Numbered from the stretch's first letter, positions 27,117 to 36,819 are shown. The stretch is 64,000 nt of DNA from Streptomyces sp. NBC_01198 (GCF_036010485.1 NZ_CP108568.1:1984001-2048000); one strand, 5' to 3'. Made by a program: numbers and translations. The notes: a model not told the origin generated them from the letters alone.

Positions 27117-27153
27117 GCGGGCCCGGGCGGCCTCCACGGCCGCCCGGGCCCGC
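27117..27153. terminator. Bidirectional hairpin terminator
   Basis: Perfect 16-bp stem (27117-27132 with 27138-27153), 5-base loop, between the convergent beta-helix and thymidine kinase genes. Confidence 0.8.
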
Positions 27154-27154
27154 C

Positions 27155-27805
27155 TCAGGACGGCGTCACCGGCAGCACGTCGGGCGACAGCGCACCGGCG
27201 CCCGCGGTCGCGCTGGTCGTCCGGCGCAGGTGGTGGCGGCGGCACAGCACCTCGTAACCCACCTCGGCCGACTGGTCGTCCACGTCCCCGATCACCACCT
27301 GCGCGCCCTCCACGACCATCACCCCGCCCACGGTGCGGGCGTTGTGGGTCGCCCGCACACCGCACCAGCACAGCGCCTCGACCTGCAACGCCTCGACGCG
27401 GTCGGCGAGTTCGATGAGCCGCTGGGAGCCGGGGAAGAGCCGGGTGCGGAAGTCGGTGGTGATACCGAACGCGTAGACGTCGACCTCGAGTTCGTCCACC
27501 GCCCGGGCCAGCTGGTCGATCTGGTCGGGCGCCAGGAACTGCGCCTCGTCCACGACCGCGTAGTCCACCCGGCCGCCGCGGCTTATCAGCGCGACCAGAT
27601 GGCCGTAGAGGTCCATGCCGTCGGTGACCTCGACCGCGTCGGTGACCAGGCCGAGCCGCGACGACAGCTTGCCCTCGCCCGCCCGGTCGTCGCGGGTGAA
27701 GATCACCGCCTGCAGTCCGCGCGAGGTGCGGTTGTGGACGATCTGCAGGGCGAGAGTGCTCTTGCCGCAGTCCATCGTTCCGGAGAAGAAGACCAGCTCG
27801 GACAT
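27155..27805 (-). CDS. tdk: Thymidine kinase
   Basis: 216 aa, type II thymidine kinase that phosphorylates thymidine in nucleotide salvage. The Walker A loop FFSGTMDCGKST is at residues 6-17, the Walker B-like VVDEAQFL near 86, and zinc-ribbon cysteines and histidines are present (CWCGVRATHN, LCRRHH). It is the last gene of a minus-strand set with the phosphodiesterase and DUF5998 genes, 55 bp from the former. Length is normal. Confidence 0.95.
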   Translation of the reverse strand: MSELVFFSGTMDCGKSTLALQIVHNRTSRGLQAVIFTRDDRAGEGKLSSRLGLVTDAVEVTDGMDLYGHLVALISRGGRVDYAVVDEAQFLAPDQIDQLARAVDELEVDVYAFGITTDFRTRLFPGSQRLIELADRVEALQVEALCWCGVRATHNARTVGGVMVVEGAQVVIGDVDDQSAEVGYEVLCRRHHLRRTTSATAGAGALSPDVLPVTPS

Positions 27806-27860
27806 GGGTGGGACGGCGGCCTTTCGACGGGGACCTGGGACGGGTGGGGGGCGAGCGACG

Positions 27861-29054
27861 TCAGGAGCGTACTTCGAGCAGCGGCACGAGTTGCTCGACG
27901 GGGGTCATCGAGCCGTGCAGACCGGTCATCCGGGACTCCCCCGGCTCGGTGCGGCCGGCGGTGACCGCGACGTCGTCGCACGCGGCGGCGACCACGTCGC
28001 CGATCCTGGCCAGCACCCGGGGTTCCGGGTCCGGCCCGAACCAGCCGGCCTCGACCGCCTCCGCCCGGCTCGCCACCCACATCCGGTCCCCCAGCACCTC
28101 GCTCCACACCGCGTGCACATCGGCCGCGGCGCCCGGCACCGCGTAGACGTGCCGCGCCCGGCCCTCGCCGCCGAGCACCGCGACCCCGGCCCGCAGCTCC
28201 CAGTCCTCGTCGAAGTCGATCCGCGACTCCTCGTCGAAGGGGATGTCGATCATGCCGTGGTCGGCGGTCACGTAGAGCACCGCACGCGGCGGCAGCTGCT
28301 CGGCCAGCCGCTGGGCCAGCCGGTCCACCATCATCAACTGGCCGCGCCACGCGTCGGAGTCCACGCCGTGCCGGTGGCCCATCCCGTCCAGCTCGCTGTA
28401 GTACGTGTACACCAGCGTCCGGTCCGCCGCGCCCAGCCGGTCCGCGGCCAGGTCGACCCGCTCCTCGCCGGTCAGCCGCCCGTGGAAGGCCCCGCCGGAC
28501 AGCGCGACCTTGGTCAGCGGGGTGTTCTGGAAGGTGGGCGAGGACACCTGGCAGGTCGCGATCCCGGCGGCGTCGGCCAGCTGGAAGACGGTCGGATACG
28601 GCTGCCAGACCGCGGGCGGGGTCCAGGGCTGCCAGCGCAGCTGGTTCATCAGGGCGCCGGTATCCGGGTTGAGCGTGGTGTAGCCGGCCAGGCCGTGCGC
28701 CCCCGGCGGCAGCCCGGTGCCGACCGAGGCCAGCGAGGTCGCGGTGGTCGCCGGGAAACCCGCGGTCAGCGGGCGGCCGGTGCCGCCCAGCGACGACGGC
28801 AGCAGCGAGCACAGATACGGCGCCTCCTCCGGGTGCCGCCCGATCAGCTCCCAGCCGAGGCCGTCCACCAGGAAGACGCACACCCGGTCGGCCGGGGCCA
28901 GTTCGAGCCCGGTGCCGGGCATGCCGGGAATGCCGAAGCCCGCCACCGCGGCGGGGATCACGTCGCACAGCGCGGCGCTGCCGTAGTCGGGCACGGGAGC
29001 CTTGCGCGGGTCGAGTGGCTCCGGATCGGCGCCACCGCCAAAACCACGGTCCAT
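27861..29054 (-). CDS. Alkaline-phosphatase-superfamily phosphodiesterase/nucleotide pyrophosphatase
   Basis: 397 aa, PF01663-like. Metal-binding and nucleophile motifs are in order: VFLVDGLGWELIG (Asp), PATTATSLASVGTG (Thr nucleophile), YSELDGMGHRHG (Asp and His) and VTADHGMID (Asp-His). No signal peptide is evident, so a cytoplasmic role is likely. The ATG at 29054 overlaps the upstream DUF5998 stop by one base (TGATG), which fixes the start. The physiological substrate is unknown. Confidence 0.9.
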   Translation of the reverse strand: MDRGFGGGADPEPLDPRKAPVPDYGSAALCDVIPAAVAGFGIPGMPGTGLELAPADRVCVFLVDGLGWELIGRHPEEAPYLCSLLPSSLGGTGRPLTAGFPATTATSLASVGTGLPPGAHGLAGYTTLNPDTGALMNQLRWQPWTPPAVWQPYPTVFQLADAAGIATCQVSSPTFQNTPLTKVALSGGAFHGRLTGEERVDLAADRLGAADRTLVYTYYSELDGMGHRHGVDSDAWRGQLMMVDRLAQRLAEQLPPRAVLYVTADHGMIDIPFDEESRIDFDEDWELRAGVAVLGGEGRARHVYAVPGAAADVHAVWSEVLGDRMWVASRAEAVEAGWFGPDPEPRVLARIGDVVAAACDDVAVTAGRTEPGESRMTGLHGSMTPVEQLVPLLEVRS

Positions 29055-29638
29055 CAGTCGACGGCCGCGGTCGCCTCGGAGAGCGCCTGCGCGAAGGCCA
29101 GGGTCTGCCGTACGGTGTCCGGCCCGTCGCCGGCCTCGCTCACCCGCAGCGACAGGTCGTCGGCGGTGGAGGAGCCGGTGTATCCGTGGTCGGCCTCGCA
29201 GTTCGGGTCGCCGCACGCGGCCGGCTCCAGGTCGAGCCGGGAGACCGCGCCCCAGCCGATCGTCAGCACGACCTCACGCGGCAGGGTGCCAGGGGTGTAC
29301 GACTCCGGATTGGCCACCACCCGGCTGACCACCACCGAGGAGATCCGGCCGATCTTCACCGACTCCGTGGACGTCGTCGCGTACGGCGTCGGCGAGGTGT
29401 CGTCGGCGGCCTGCTCGTCGGTGTGGCTGACGATGAAGCGTCCCTCGGTGAGCACCAGCACGGTGACGTGCCGCCGCACCTCGTTCGCGTCGAAGGTCGT
29501 CTCCTGGTGGACGAGATACGACGCGACCGGTTCCTGCCCGACCGCGGCCTCCACGGCCTCCGACACGAGCGTCGGATAGTAGCCACTGCGCTCGATCGCC
29601 GTCCGCAGGCCCTGCGTCGTGGTCCCGGTCTTCGCCAT
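29054..29638 (-). CDS. DUF5998 family protein
   Basis: 194 aa conserved actinobacterial protein of unknown function, soluble and without membrane segments. The sequence has many beta-strand-like stretches (HVTVLVLTEGRFIVSH, EVVLTIGWG) and a CGDPNCEADHGY motif that could bind metal. ATG at 29638 is preferred to the one at 29647 because the purine-rich GGATGGG lies at proper distance. It leads the three-gene group ending in tdk. Confidence 0.85.
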   Translation of the reverse strand: MAKTGTTTQGLRTAIERSGYYPTLVSEAVEAAVGQEPVASYLVHQETTFDANEVRRHVTVLVLTEGRFIVSHTDEQAADDTSPTPYATTSTESVKIGRISSVVVSRVVANPESYTPGTLPREVVLTIGWGAVSRLDLEPAACGDPNCEADHGYTGSSTADDLSLRVSEAGDGPDTVRQTLAFAQALSEATAAVD

Positions 29639-29707
29639 GCGACCCATCCTAGTCGCGTCCCCTCCCCCAACCGGGCAGCGCGTGAGTCCCCTGTGGACAA
29701 CGCCGGG

Positions 29708-32533
29708 TCAGAAGGAGGCGAGGGCGCGCGGTCCGAGATCGGTGCGGGCGGGCGGCGGGGCCAGCCGCACGCCGGCGCCGAGGACGGTGAGCCCGTGCGG
29801 GGAGACGACGACCGGGTCCAGCCACACCCCGACGATCTCGGGGAGGTCGTCGGCCAGCAGCGAGACCCGGGAGAGCAGCGCCTCCAGCGCCCCGGTGTCG
29901 ACCGGCTCGGCCCCGTGCCAGCCGAACAGCAGGGGCGCCGCCCTGATGGAGCGGACCAGCTCCGCCACGTCCCGGTCGGTGGCCGGGACGATCCGGTGGG
30001 CGATGTCGCCGAGCAGCTCGGAGGCGGGCCCGGCCAGGCCGAAGGACAGGACGGCCCCCGCGGCGGGGTCCATGCCGGCGCGGACGACGGTGTCGACGCC
30101 GCGCGGCGCCATCGCCTGGACGACCGGCATCAGCTCGGCGGGCCCGCCGAGCCGGGCGGTGAGCTCGGCGTAGGCCCGCCGCAGGTCGTTCTCGTCGGCG
30201 AGGTCGAGCCGCACCCCGCCGAGGTCGGCGCGGTGCCGCAGGTGCGCGGCGGTGGTCTTGAGCGCGACCGGGTAGCCCAGCGCCGTGGCCGCGGCGACCG
30301 CGGCGTCCGGGTCGGGTGCGGGCAGCGCCCGGCGCACCGTGATGCCGTAGCGGCCGAGCAGCGTCGCCGCGTCCGGGTCGGACAGCGTGACGCCCTCCGG
30401 CGGCGATCCGTCGGGCAGCAGCAGCCGTACGTCCTCGGCGGCCGCCGCCTCCTGGATGTCGTCGAACTCCGGCACCCGGCCGGGCTCCGCCGCGCCCGCC
30501 CGCCAGGCGGCGTATCCGGCGGCCTCGGCGAGCGAGCGCACGGCCCGGTCGGGGGCGCGGTAGGCCGGCAGCCGGGTGCCCGGTCCGCCGGGGGCGCAGA
30601 GCCGGTCGGCGAAGGCGTCCAGGGCGAGGTGGGCCACCACCACGGGCTTGTCGCCGACGGCCGCCCGCCGCAGGGCGTCGCTGAGCGCCGGGTCGTCCCC
30701 GGCCTCGGGGTCGATGTCGCGAGCGGCGTCCGGGTCGGGGTCGGGCGCCGGGCCGAACCCCGCAGCGCCGGGGACGGGCAGCTCCTCGGAGCCGACCCGG
30801 GGGATCGCGGTGACCACCACCGCGTCGGTGTCCGGGTCGGCGAGCGCGCGGGTCAGTGCGCCGGCGAAGTCGCCCGGGGTCGCGGCGGTGGTGAGGTCGA
30901 GCGGCGCGGCGGGGCGCAGGCCCGCGGTGAGGGCGGCGTCGTAGGTGAGCAGGCCGAGGGATTCGGAGTTGCCGAGGATCGCGACCCGGTCGCCGTCCGG
31001 CAGCGGCTGGAGGGAGAGGAACAGCCCGGCGTCGAGCAGTTCGGTGACGGTGTCGACCCGGATCACCCCCGCCTGCCGGAACAGCGCGTCGACCGTGCTG
31101 TCCGGGATGCGGGCGACCGGCACGCTGTGCCCCGCGGGCACCGAGCCGGTGTGCAGCGCGCCCTTGACCACCACCACAGGCTTGGCCGCGGCGGTGCGCC
31201 GGGCGAGCCGGGTGAATTTGCGCGGGTTGCCGAAGGACTCCAGATACATCAGCACCGCGTCGGTGTCCGGGTCGTCCTGCCAGAACTGCAGCAGGTCGTT
31301 GCCGGAGACGTCGGCGCGGTTGCCGGCCGAGACGAAGGTGGAGGGCCCGGCGCCCCGCCGGTGCAGCCCGGACAGCAGCGCGATGCCGATCGACCCGGAC
31401 TGGGTGAACAGGCCGAGCCTGCCGCGGTGCGGCATCCCCGGCGACAGCGAGGCGTTGAGCCGCACCCCGGGGGCGGTGTTGAGCACGCCGAAGGCGTTGG
31501 GACCGATGACCCGCATCCCGTGGCTGCGGGCCTGCCGCACCAGCTCGCGCTGGCGCTCCCTGCCCTCCGGCCCGCTCTCGGAGTAGCCGGCCGCGATGAC
31601 CACCAGGCCGCGTACTCCCGCCTCACCGCAGTCGGCGACCGCCTGCGGCACCCGCTCCGCCGGCACGGCGACCACCGCGAGGTCGACGCTGCCGCCGCTC
31701 TCGGCGATCTCGCGCACCGAGCGGTGGCCGGGCACGCCGTCGAGCTGCGCGCCGCCGGGCGGGAAGGAGTGGTTGACCGCGTAGAGCCGTCCGGTGAAGC
31801 CGCCGGCGACGATGTTGCGGAGCAGGGTGCGGCCGACCCCGCCGGGACGGCGCCCGGTGCCGATCACGGCGACCGACTCAGGCCGCAGCAGCCGCTGCAC
31901 GGAACGGGCCTCGGCACGGTGCTCCCTGGACCGCATGACCTGCACGGACTCGGTGGTGGGCTCCAGGTCCAGGTCGAGGTGGACGACCCCGTCGGCGAAG
32001 CTGCGCTGCTGGGTGTAGCCGGCGTCGGTGAAGACCTTGACCATCTTGCGGTTGGCGGGCAGCACTTCCGCGGTGAAGTGCAGGATGCCCCGCTCGCGGG
32101 CGACGGCGGCGATGTGTTCGAGCAGCGCGGAGGCCACACCGCGGCCCTGGTGGGCGTCCTGGACCAGGAAGGCCACCTCGGCGCGGGTGCCGCTCCTGCC
32201 GGAGGCCGACCGGCCGCTGTCGTCGGTGCGGTCGTAGCGGACGGTGGCGATGAACTCGCCGCCCACGGTGGCGGCCAGGCCCACCCGGTCGTCGTAGTCG
32301 TGGTGGGTGAAGCGGTGCACGTCCCGGTCGGACAGCCGCGGGTAGGGCGCGAAGAAGCGGTAGTACTTCGACTCGTCGGAGACCTGCTCGTAGAAGTCGA
32401 CGAGACGTCCGGCGTCGTCCGGGCCGATCGGCCGGATGTGGGCGATGCCGCCGTCGCGGAGCACGACGTCGGCCTCCCAGTGCACGGGGTAGGGCCGGCG
32501 CGCGGGGTCCCGAAGGTCCTGCTGGTCGGTCAT
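29708..32533 (-). CDS. GNAT acetyltransferase fused to NDP-forming acyl-CoA synthetase (Pat-like)
   Basis: 941 aa. Residues 1-190 form a GNAT domain (EVAFLVQDAHQGRGVASALL is the acetyl-CoA loop). A CoA-binding Rossmann domain (SVAVIGTGRRPGGVGRTLL), ligase-CoA domains (LFTQSGSIGIAL, FVSAGNRADVSGND) and a C-terminal ATP-grasp-like region (GYPVALKTTAAHLRHRADLGG) follow. Such fusions acetylate lysines of metabolic enzymes, including acetyl-CoA synthetase, in known actinobacterial and enterobacterial relatives. The phosphohistidine loop reads AGHSVPVARIP rather than SHTG-ALAG, so synthetase activity may be lost and the domain may be only a ligand sensor. Confidence 0.9.
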   Translation of the reverse strand: MTDQQDLRDPARRPYPVHWEADVVLRDGGIAHIRPIGPDDAGRLVDFYEQVSDESKYYRFFAPYPRLSDRDVHRFTHHDYDDRVGLAATVGGEFIATVRYDRTDDSGRSASGRSGTRAEVAFLVQDAHQGRGVASALLEHIAAVARERGILHFTAEVLPANRKMVKVFTDAGYTQQRSFADGVVHLDLDLEPTTESVQVMRSREHRAEARSVQRLLRPESVAVIGTGRRPGGVGRTLLRNIVAGGFTGRLYAVNHSFPPGGAQLDGVPGHRSVREIAESGGSVDLAVVAVPAERVPQAVADCGEAGVRGLVVIAAGYSESGPEGRERQRELVRQARSHGMRVIGPNAFGVLNTAPGVRLNASLSPGMPHRGRLGLFTQSGSIGIALLSGLHRRGAGPSTFVSAGNRADVSGNDLLQFWQDDPDTDAVLMYLESFGNPRKFTRLARRTAAAKPVVVVKGALHTGSVPAGHSVPVARIPDSTVDALFRQAGVIRVDTVTELLDAGLFLSLQPLPDGDRVAILGNSESLGLLTYDAALTAGLRPAAPLDLTTAATPGDFAGALTRALADPDTDAVVVTAIPRVGSEELPVPGAAGFGPAPDPDPDAARDIDPEAGDDPALSDALRRAAVGDKPVVVAHLALDAFADRLCAPGGPGTRLPAYRAPDRAVRSLAEAAGYAAWRAGAAEPGRVPEFDDIQEAAAAEDVRLLLPDGSPPEGVTLSDPDAATLLGRYGITVRRALPAPDPDAAVAAATALGYPVALKTTAAHLRHRADLGGVRLDLADENDLRRAYAELTARLGGPAELMPVVQAMAPRGVDTVVRAGMDPAAGAVLSFGLAGPASELLGDIAHRIVPATDRDVAELVRSIRAAPLLFGWHGAEPVDTGALEALLSRVSLLADDLPEIVGVWLDPVVVSPHGLTVLGAGVRLAPPPARTDLGPRALASF

Positions 32534-32635
32534 GGGCCCAGCGTAAGCGGCGTGCCCGGCTCGCGGCGGGCAGGCGCAGGGGGCAGTCTTGGTCGAGCGC
32601 GCCGGGGTGCCTGAGCAGCACCCCAGCCGTGCAAA

Positions 32636-32651
32636 AATGGTCTAGACAACT
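32636..32651. promoter_or_regulatory. DasR-type operator (dre) upstream of ptsH
   Basis: AATGGTCTAGACAACT matches the known dre consensus A[CG]TGGTCTAGACCA[CG]T at 14 of 16 positions, 33 bp before the HPr start. ptsH is an established DasR target in Streptomyces, so repression relieved by glucosamine-6-phosphate is likely. Confidence 0.75.
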
Positions 32652-32684
32652 TGGAAGACCTGACACACATTGAGGGGCAACACC

Positions 32685-32975
32685 ATGGTTGAGCGCCGCG
32701 TCAACGTCGGCTGGGCGGAAGGCCTGCACGCCCGCCCCGCGTCCATCTTCGTCCGCGCGGCGACCGCCGCGGGGGTGCCGGTGACCATCGCCAAGGCGGA
32801 CGGCGACCCGGTGAACGCCGCCTCCATGCTCGCGGTGCTGAGCCTGGGCGCCCGGGGCGGCGAGGAGGTCGTCCTGGCCTCGGACGCCGAGGACGCCCAG
32901 CAGGCGGCGACCGCGCTCGACCGGCTGGCGAAGCTGGTCGCCGAAGGCCTCGAAGAGCTTCCCGAGACCGTCTGA
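32685..32975 (+). CDS. ptsH: HPr phosphocarrier protein
   Basis: 96 aa phosphotransferase-system carrier that passes phosphate from enzyme I to IIA proteins. The active-site His is H15 in GLHARPAS, and the regulatory-type Ser is S47 in NAASMLAVLSLG. ATG at 32685 follows GAGGGG at 7 bases; a longer start five codons upstream lacks a ribosome site. A DasR-type operator precedes it and a T-tailed hairpin follows. Confidence 0.95.
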   Translation: MVERRVNVGWAEGLHARPASIFVRAATAAGVPVTIAKADGDPVNAASMLAVLSLGARGGEEVVLASDAEDAQQAATALDRLAKLVAEGLEELPETV

Positions 32976-33042
32976 CGGTTTTCCGGCAGGCTCTGCCGCA
33001 CGCTTTGCGGCCGGCGCCCGCCGCGCGCGCGTGCAGAATTCA

Positions 33043-33084
33043 AGCGGGTCCCGCAGTCCTCAGGGATTGCCGGGGCCCGCTTTT
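33043..33084 (+). terminator. Rho-independent terminator of ptsH
   Basis: An 11-bp stem (33043-33053 with 33071-33081, one G-T pair) is followed by TTTT. Confidence 0.7.
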
Positions 33085-33145
33085 CTGCAATTGCCGGGGG
33101 CGATACCCGGACGGCAATTCACCCCTCTTGTATACGGTGCGATTG

Positions 33146-33820
33146 TTAATTGCGGCGGCGCGCTGCGTTTACGCGGTGTTTCAGGGTCCTCACCGCTGCC
33201 GCGTGCTCGACGTGCACGGCGGCGAGCCTGCGGGCCCGCTCGGCGTCACCGCGGGCGACCGCGTCCACGATCGCCGCGTGCTCCTCCCACGCCTCCGCCG
33301 CCCTGACCGAGCCGCCGTCGGCGTAGACCCAGGAGATCTTGTGCCGCAGCTGGATCAGCAGGGCGGCCAGCGTCGGGCTGCCCGACGCCTGCGCCAGCGT
33401 CTCGTGGAACCAGCCGCTCAGCGACGGCAGGTCGGACAACTGCCCCTGCACCGCCCGCTCCTGGCCGAGCCGGACCAGCCCGCGCAGCACCTTCAGATGC
33501 GCGTCGGAACGCCGCTGGGCCGCGCGCGCGGTGCCCAGTGGCTCCAGCAGGCCGCGGATCTCCAGCAGGTCGGCGGCCTCCTGCTCCGTCGGCTCGGCCA
33601 CCGACGCCCCTGCGTGCTTGCGGGTGCGGACGAAGCCCTCGGACTCCAGGGTCCGCAGCGCCTCGCGCACCGGCACCCGCGAGACCCCGTAGCGCTGTGC
33701 GAGCAGTTCCTCGGTCAGCCGGCTGCCCGGCGGGAAGTAGCCGCCGACGATGTCGTCGCGGATGGCCGTACACACCACCTCGGCGGAGATACGCCTCGCC
33801 GTGCCTTCCGTCCCGTTCAC
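33146..33820 (-). CDS. GntR-family regulator, FadR subfamily (FCD domain)
   Basis: 224 aa. The N-terminal winged helix is visible (AIRDDIVGGYFPPGSRLTEE, YGVSRVPVREALRTLESEGF), followed by an all-helical FCD ligand domain (LLEIRGLLEPLGTARAAQ, FHETLAQASGSPTLAALL, HAAIVDAVARGDAERARRLA). GTG at 33820 is chosen because it leaves a typical short N-terminus; its ribosome site is weak, so the start is uncertain. It lies convergent to ptsH and its target is not evident. Confidence 0.88.
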   Translation of the reverse strand: MNGTEGTARRISAEVVCTAIRDDIVGGYFPPGSRLTEELLAQRYGVSRVPVREALRTLESEGFVRTRKHAGASVAEPTEQEAADLLEIRGLLEPLGTARAAQRRSDAHLKVLRGLVRLGQERAVQGQLSDLPSLSGWFHETLAQASGSPTLAALLIQLRHKISWVYADGGSVRAAEAWEEHAAIVDAVARGDAERARRLAAVHVEHAAAVRTLKHRVNAARRRN

Positions 33821-33930
33821 ATCCGATTCCGCATCGCAGGACTCCGTTCTTTCCCCGTATTCTGCTGCGACTCTATTCCAGCGCGGATGGAAAAGGGAAT
33901 GCGGCCCCGGAATTCGTCCGAATCGCACGG

Positions 33931-33960
33931 AACCCCGGCGCCATGGCGGGCGCCGGGGTT
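33931..33960 (-). terminator. Hairpin terminator after the M16 peptidase pair
   Basis: Perfect 12-bp stem (33931-33942 with 33949-33960), 6-base loop, 87 bp past the second peptidase stop. Confidence 0.6.
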
Positions 33961-34046
33961 CAGGTTCCCGCGGTGCGGACGGCGGCTGCCCGACCGGTGG
34001 CCCGGCGGGTCGCCGCCGGGCCCGCGGCCGGGGGGACGCCGGCGGC

Positions 34047-35432
34047 TCAGCTGGTGACGCGCACCGGGCCGATGTCCAGCGCGCGGACCGGCTCGGCGAT
34101 CACCGAGGCGTCGCCGACCAGCACCACCACCAGGCGGTCCAGCGGGAAGGCCCGCACCACGGCGGCGGTGGCCTCCACGGTGCCGGTGGCCGCCAGGCGG
34201 GCGTAGAGCCGGGCCTGGAAGTCGTCGGGCAGCTCCTGCTCCACCTGGTCGGTGAGGGTGCCGGCCACCGCGGCGGCGGTCTCGTAGCGCAACGGCGCCA
34301 CGCCGACCAGGTTCTGCACCGCGACGTCCCGCTCCTCGTCGGTCAGGCCGCCCTCGGCGAGGGTGCGGATCACCTGCAGCAGATCGGCCAGCGCGTCGCC
34401 GGTGACCTCGGTGGCCACCGAGCCGCTGATCGCCAGCAGCGCCGCGCCCGTACCGTCGGCCGACCCCAGCAGCACCTGGCCGAAGGCCCGCACCCCGTAG
34501 GTGTAGCCCTTCTCCTCGCGCAGCACCCGGTCCAGCCGGGAGGTCAGCGTGCCGCCCAGGCAGTAGGTGCCGATCACCTGTGCGGCCCACACCGGGTCGT
34601 GCCGGTCGGCGCCGGTCCGCCCGATGAGCAGCTGGGTCTGCACCGCGCCCGGCCGGTCCACGATGATCACCCGGGCGGAGTCGTCCGAGGTGATCGCCGG
34701 GCGGGGACGCGGCTCGGCCGTGGAACCGGTCCAGCGGCCCAGCGTGTCGTCCAGCAGTGCCGGCAGGTCGATACCGGTCAGGTCGCCGACCACCACGGCG
34801 GTGGACGTCGCCGGCCGCACGTGGGCGGCGTAGAAGGCGCGCACCGCTTCCGCGTCGATCCTGCGGACGGTCTCCTCGGTTCCCTGCCGCGGCCGCGAGC
34901 AGCGCAGCGTGGCCGGGAAGAGCTCCTCGGACAGCGCCATCGCGGCCCGGCGCCCCGGGTTCGCCAGCTCGTGCGGGATCTCGTCCAGACGGTTGGCCAC
35001 CAGCCGCTTGATCTCGTCGTCGGGGAAGGCCGGCGCCCGCAGCGCCTCGGCGAGCAGCCCCAGCGCCCGGTCCAGCCGGGAGGCGGGCACTTCCAGCGAG
35101 ACCCGCACCCCGGGGTGGTCCGCGTGCGCGTCCAGGGTGGCGCCGCAGCGCTCGAGCTCCGCCGCGAACTCCTCGGCGGTGTGCTGGTCGGTGCCCTCCG
35201 ACAGCGCCCTGGCCATGATGGTGCCGACGCCGTCCAGGCCCTCGGGCTCGGCGTCAAGCGGCGCCGCGAGCAGCACCTCGACGGCCACCACCTGCTGGCC
35301 GGGGCGGTGGCTGGTCAGCAGCGTCACACCGTTGCCGAGCGCGCCGCGCTCCGGGGCCGGGAAGGCCCAGGGCTTGGGGTCGCCGGCCTGCGGCTGCGGG
35401 TGGAACGTCATGACGGCAGCGGTGTCGCTCAC
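34047..35432 (-). CDS. M16-family peptidase-like subunit lacking the zinc motif
   Basis: 461 aa, insulinase-like fold (GNGVTLLTSHRPGQQVVAVEV near the N-terminus, EEKGYTYGVRAFGQVL typical of the inactive subunit). The HxxEH zinc motif is absent where expected (GVGTIMARALSEGT), so this is the non-catalytic partner, while the R/Y pair (YGV) that binds the peptide C-terminus is present. GTG start overlaps the upstream stop as GTGA (35429-35432). It likely forms a heterodimer with the preceding subunit. Confidence 0.9.
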   Translation of the reverse strand: MSDTAAVMTFHPQPQAGDPKPWAFPAPERGALGNGVTLLTSHRPGQQVVAVEVLLAAPLDAEPEGLDGVGTIMARALSEGTDQHTAEEFAAELERCGATLDAHADHPGVRVSLEVPASRLDRALGLLAEALRAPAFPDDEIKRLVANRLDEIPHELANPGRRAAMALSEELFPATLRCSRPRQGTEETVRRIDAEAVRAFYAAHVRPATSTAVVVGDLTGIDLPALLDDTLGRWTGSTAEPRPRPAITSDDSARVIIVDRPGAVQTQLLIGRTGADRHDPVWAAQVIGTYCLGGTLTSRLDRVLREEKGYTYGVRAFGQVLLGSADGTGAALLAISGSVATEVTGDALADLLQVIRTLAEGGLTDEERDVAVQNLVGVAPLRYETAAAVAGTLTDQVEQELPDDFQARLYARLAATGTVEATAAVVRAFPLDRLVVVLVGDASVIAEPVRALDIGPVRVTS

Positions 35433-36781
35433 AGCTCGGCCTCTTCCTCGTCTGCCTCGTCGTCTCGGTCGTCCTGCTGGCCGTTGCCGGTGGGCTCGTA
35501 GACGAGCACGGCCCTGTTGTCGGGCCGCAGCCGGGCCGCGGCCACCTGCTGAACCTCCTCGGGGGTGATCGACAGCACCCGCTGCACCGCGCTCAGCGCC
35601 AGCTGCGGGTCGCCGAACAGCACCGCGAAACGGCACAGTTCGTCCGCCCGCCCGCCGACGGTCGCCAGCCGGTCCAGCCACTCGCGCTCCAGCTGGGCCT
35701 GCGCCCGCTCCATCTCCTCCGCGGTGGGGCCCTCGGCCGCGAAGCGGGCCAGCTCCTCGTCCACCGCGGTCTCGATGGCGGTCAACTCGACCCCGCTGGA
35801 CGCCTTGACGTCCAGCCAGCCCAGCGACGGCGCCCCGGCCAGCCGCAGCAGCCCGAAGCCCGCGGTCACCGCCGTACGGTCGCGGCGCACCAGGCGGTTG
35901 TGCAGCCGGGACGACTCGCCGCCGCCCAGCACCGTCAGCGCCAGATCGGCGGCGTCACCCGCGCGGGTGCCGTCCTCGGGCAGCCGGTAGGCCGCCATCA
36001 GGGCGCGTGACGGCACGTCCTCCTCGACGACCTCGCGCAGCTGGCCGCCCATCACCTCGGGCAGCGAGCCGTCCCGCGGCGCGGGCTTGCCGTCGTGCGC
36101 GGGGATGGTGCCGAAGTACTTCGCCACCCACGCCAGCGTCTGCTCCGGGTCGATGTCGCCGACGACGGAGAGCACCGCGTTGCCCGGCGCGTAGTACGTG
36201 CGGAAGAAGGCCCTGGCGTCCTCCAGGGAGGCCGCGTCCAGGTCGGCCATCGAGCCGATCGGGGTGTGGTGGTAGGGGTGGCCGTCGGGGTAGGCCAGCG
36301 CCGTGAGCCGTTCGAAGGCGGTGCCGTAGGGCACGTTGTCGTACCGCTGGCGGCGCTCGTTCTTCACCACGTCCCGCTGGTTGTCCAGGCTTTCCTGGTC
36401 CAGGGCGGCCAGCAGGCTGCCCATCCGGTCGGCCTCCAGCCACAGGGCCAGTTCCACCTGGTGGGCGGGCATCGTCTCGAAGTAGTTGGTGCGCTCGAAG
36501 CTGGTGGTGCCGTTGAGCGAGCCGCCGGCACCCTGGACCAGTTCGAAGTGGCCGTTGCCCTTGACGCTCGCCGAACCCTGGAACATCAGGTGCTCGAAGA
36601 GGTGGGCGAGCCCCGTACGCCCCTTGACCTCGTGCCGCGAACCGACGTCGTACCAGAGGCAGACGGCCGCGACCGGGGTGAGGTGGTCCTCGGAGAGCAC
36701 CACCCGCAGGCCGTTCGCCAGGCGGTGCTCGGTGGCTGTCAGGCCGCTGGAGTGTGCCTCCGGCGTGGCCGTGTGACCCAT
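35429..36781 (-). CDS. M16-family zinc metallopeptidase, catalytic subunit
   Basis: 450 aa insulinase/processing-peptidase-like enzyme. The inverted zinc motif HLFEH follows GRTGLA near residue 66, with the distal Glu in [12 protein letters not shown] at 36781 has AAGGA about 10 bases upstream. A TAGAGTG-N4-CACTCTA palindrome lies upstream. The C-terminal tail is acidic ([14 protein letters not shown]). It is cotranscribed with the inactive partner; substrates in Streptomyces are not defined. Confidence 0.92.
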   Translation of the reverse strand: MGHTATPEAHSSGLTATEHRLANGLRVVLSEDHLTPVAAVCLWYDVGSRHEVKGRTGLAHLFEHLMFQGSASVKGNGHFELVQGAGGSLNGTTSFERTNYFETMPAHQVELALWLEADRMGSLLAALDQESLDNQRDVVKNERRQRYDNVPYGTAFERLTALAYPDGHPYHHTPIGSMADLDAASLEDARAFFRTYYAPGNAVLSVVGDIDPEQTLAWVAKYFGTIPAHDGKPAPRDGSLPEVMGGQLREVVEEDVPSRALMAAYRLPEDGTRAGDAADLALTVLGGGESSRLHNRLVRRDRTAVTAGFGLLRLAGAPSLGWLDVKASSGVELTAIETAVDEELARFAAEGPTAEEMERAQAQLEREWLDRLATVGGRADELCRFAVLFGDPQLALSAVQRVLSITPEEVQQVAAARLRPDNRAVLVYEPTGNGQQDDRDDEADEEEAEL

Positions 36782-36819
36782 GGGCAAGCTGTCCTTCCGG
36801 TCGCGTGCTCGTGACTGCG

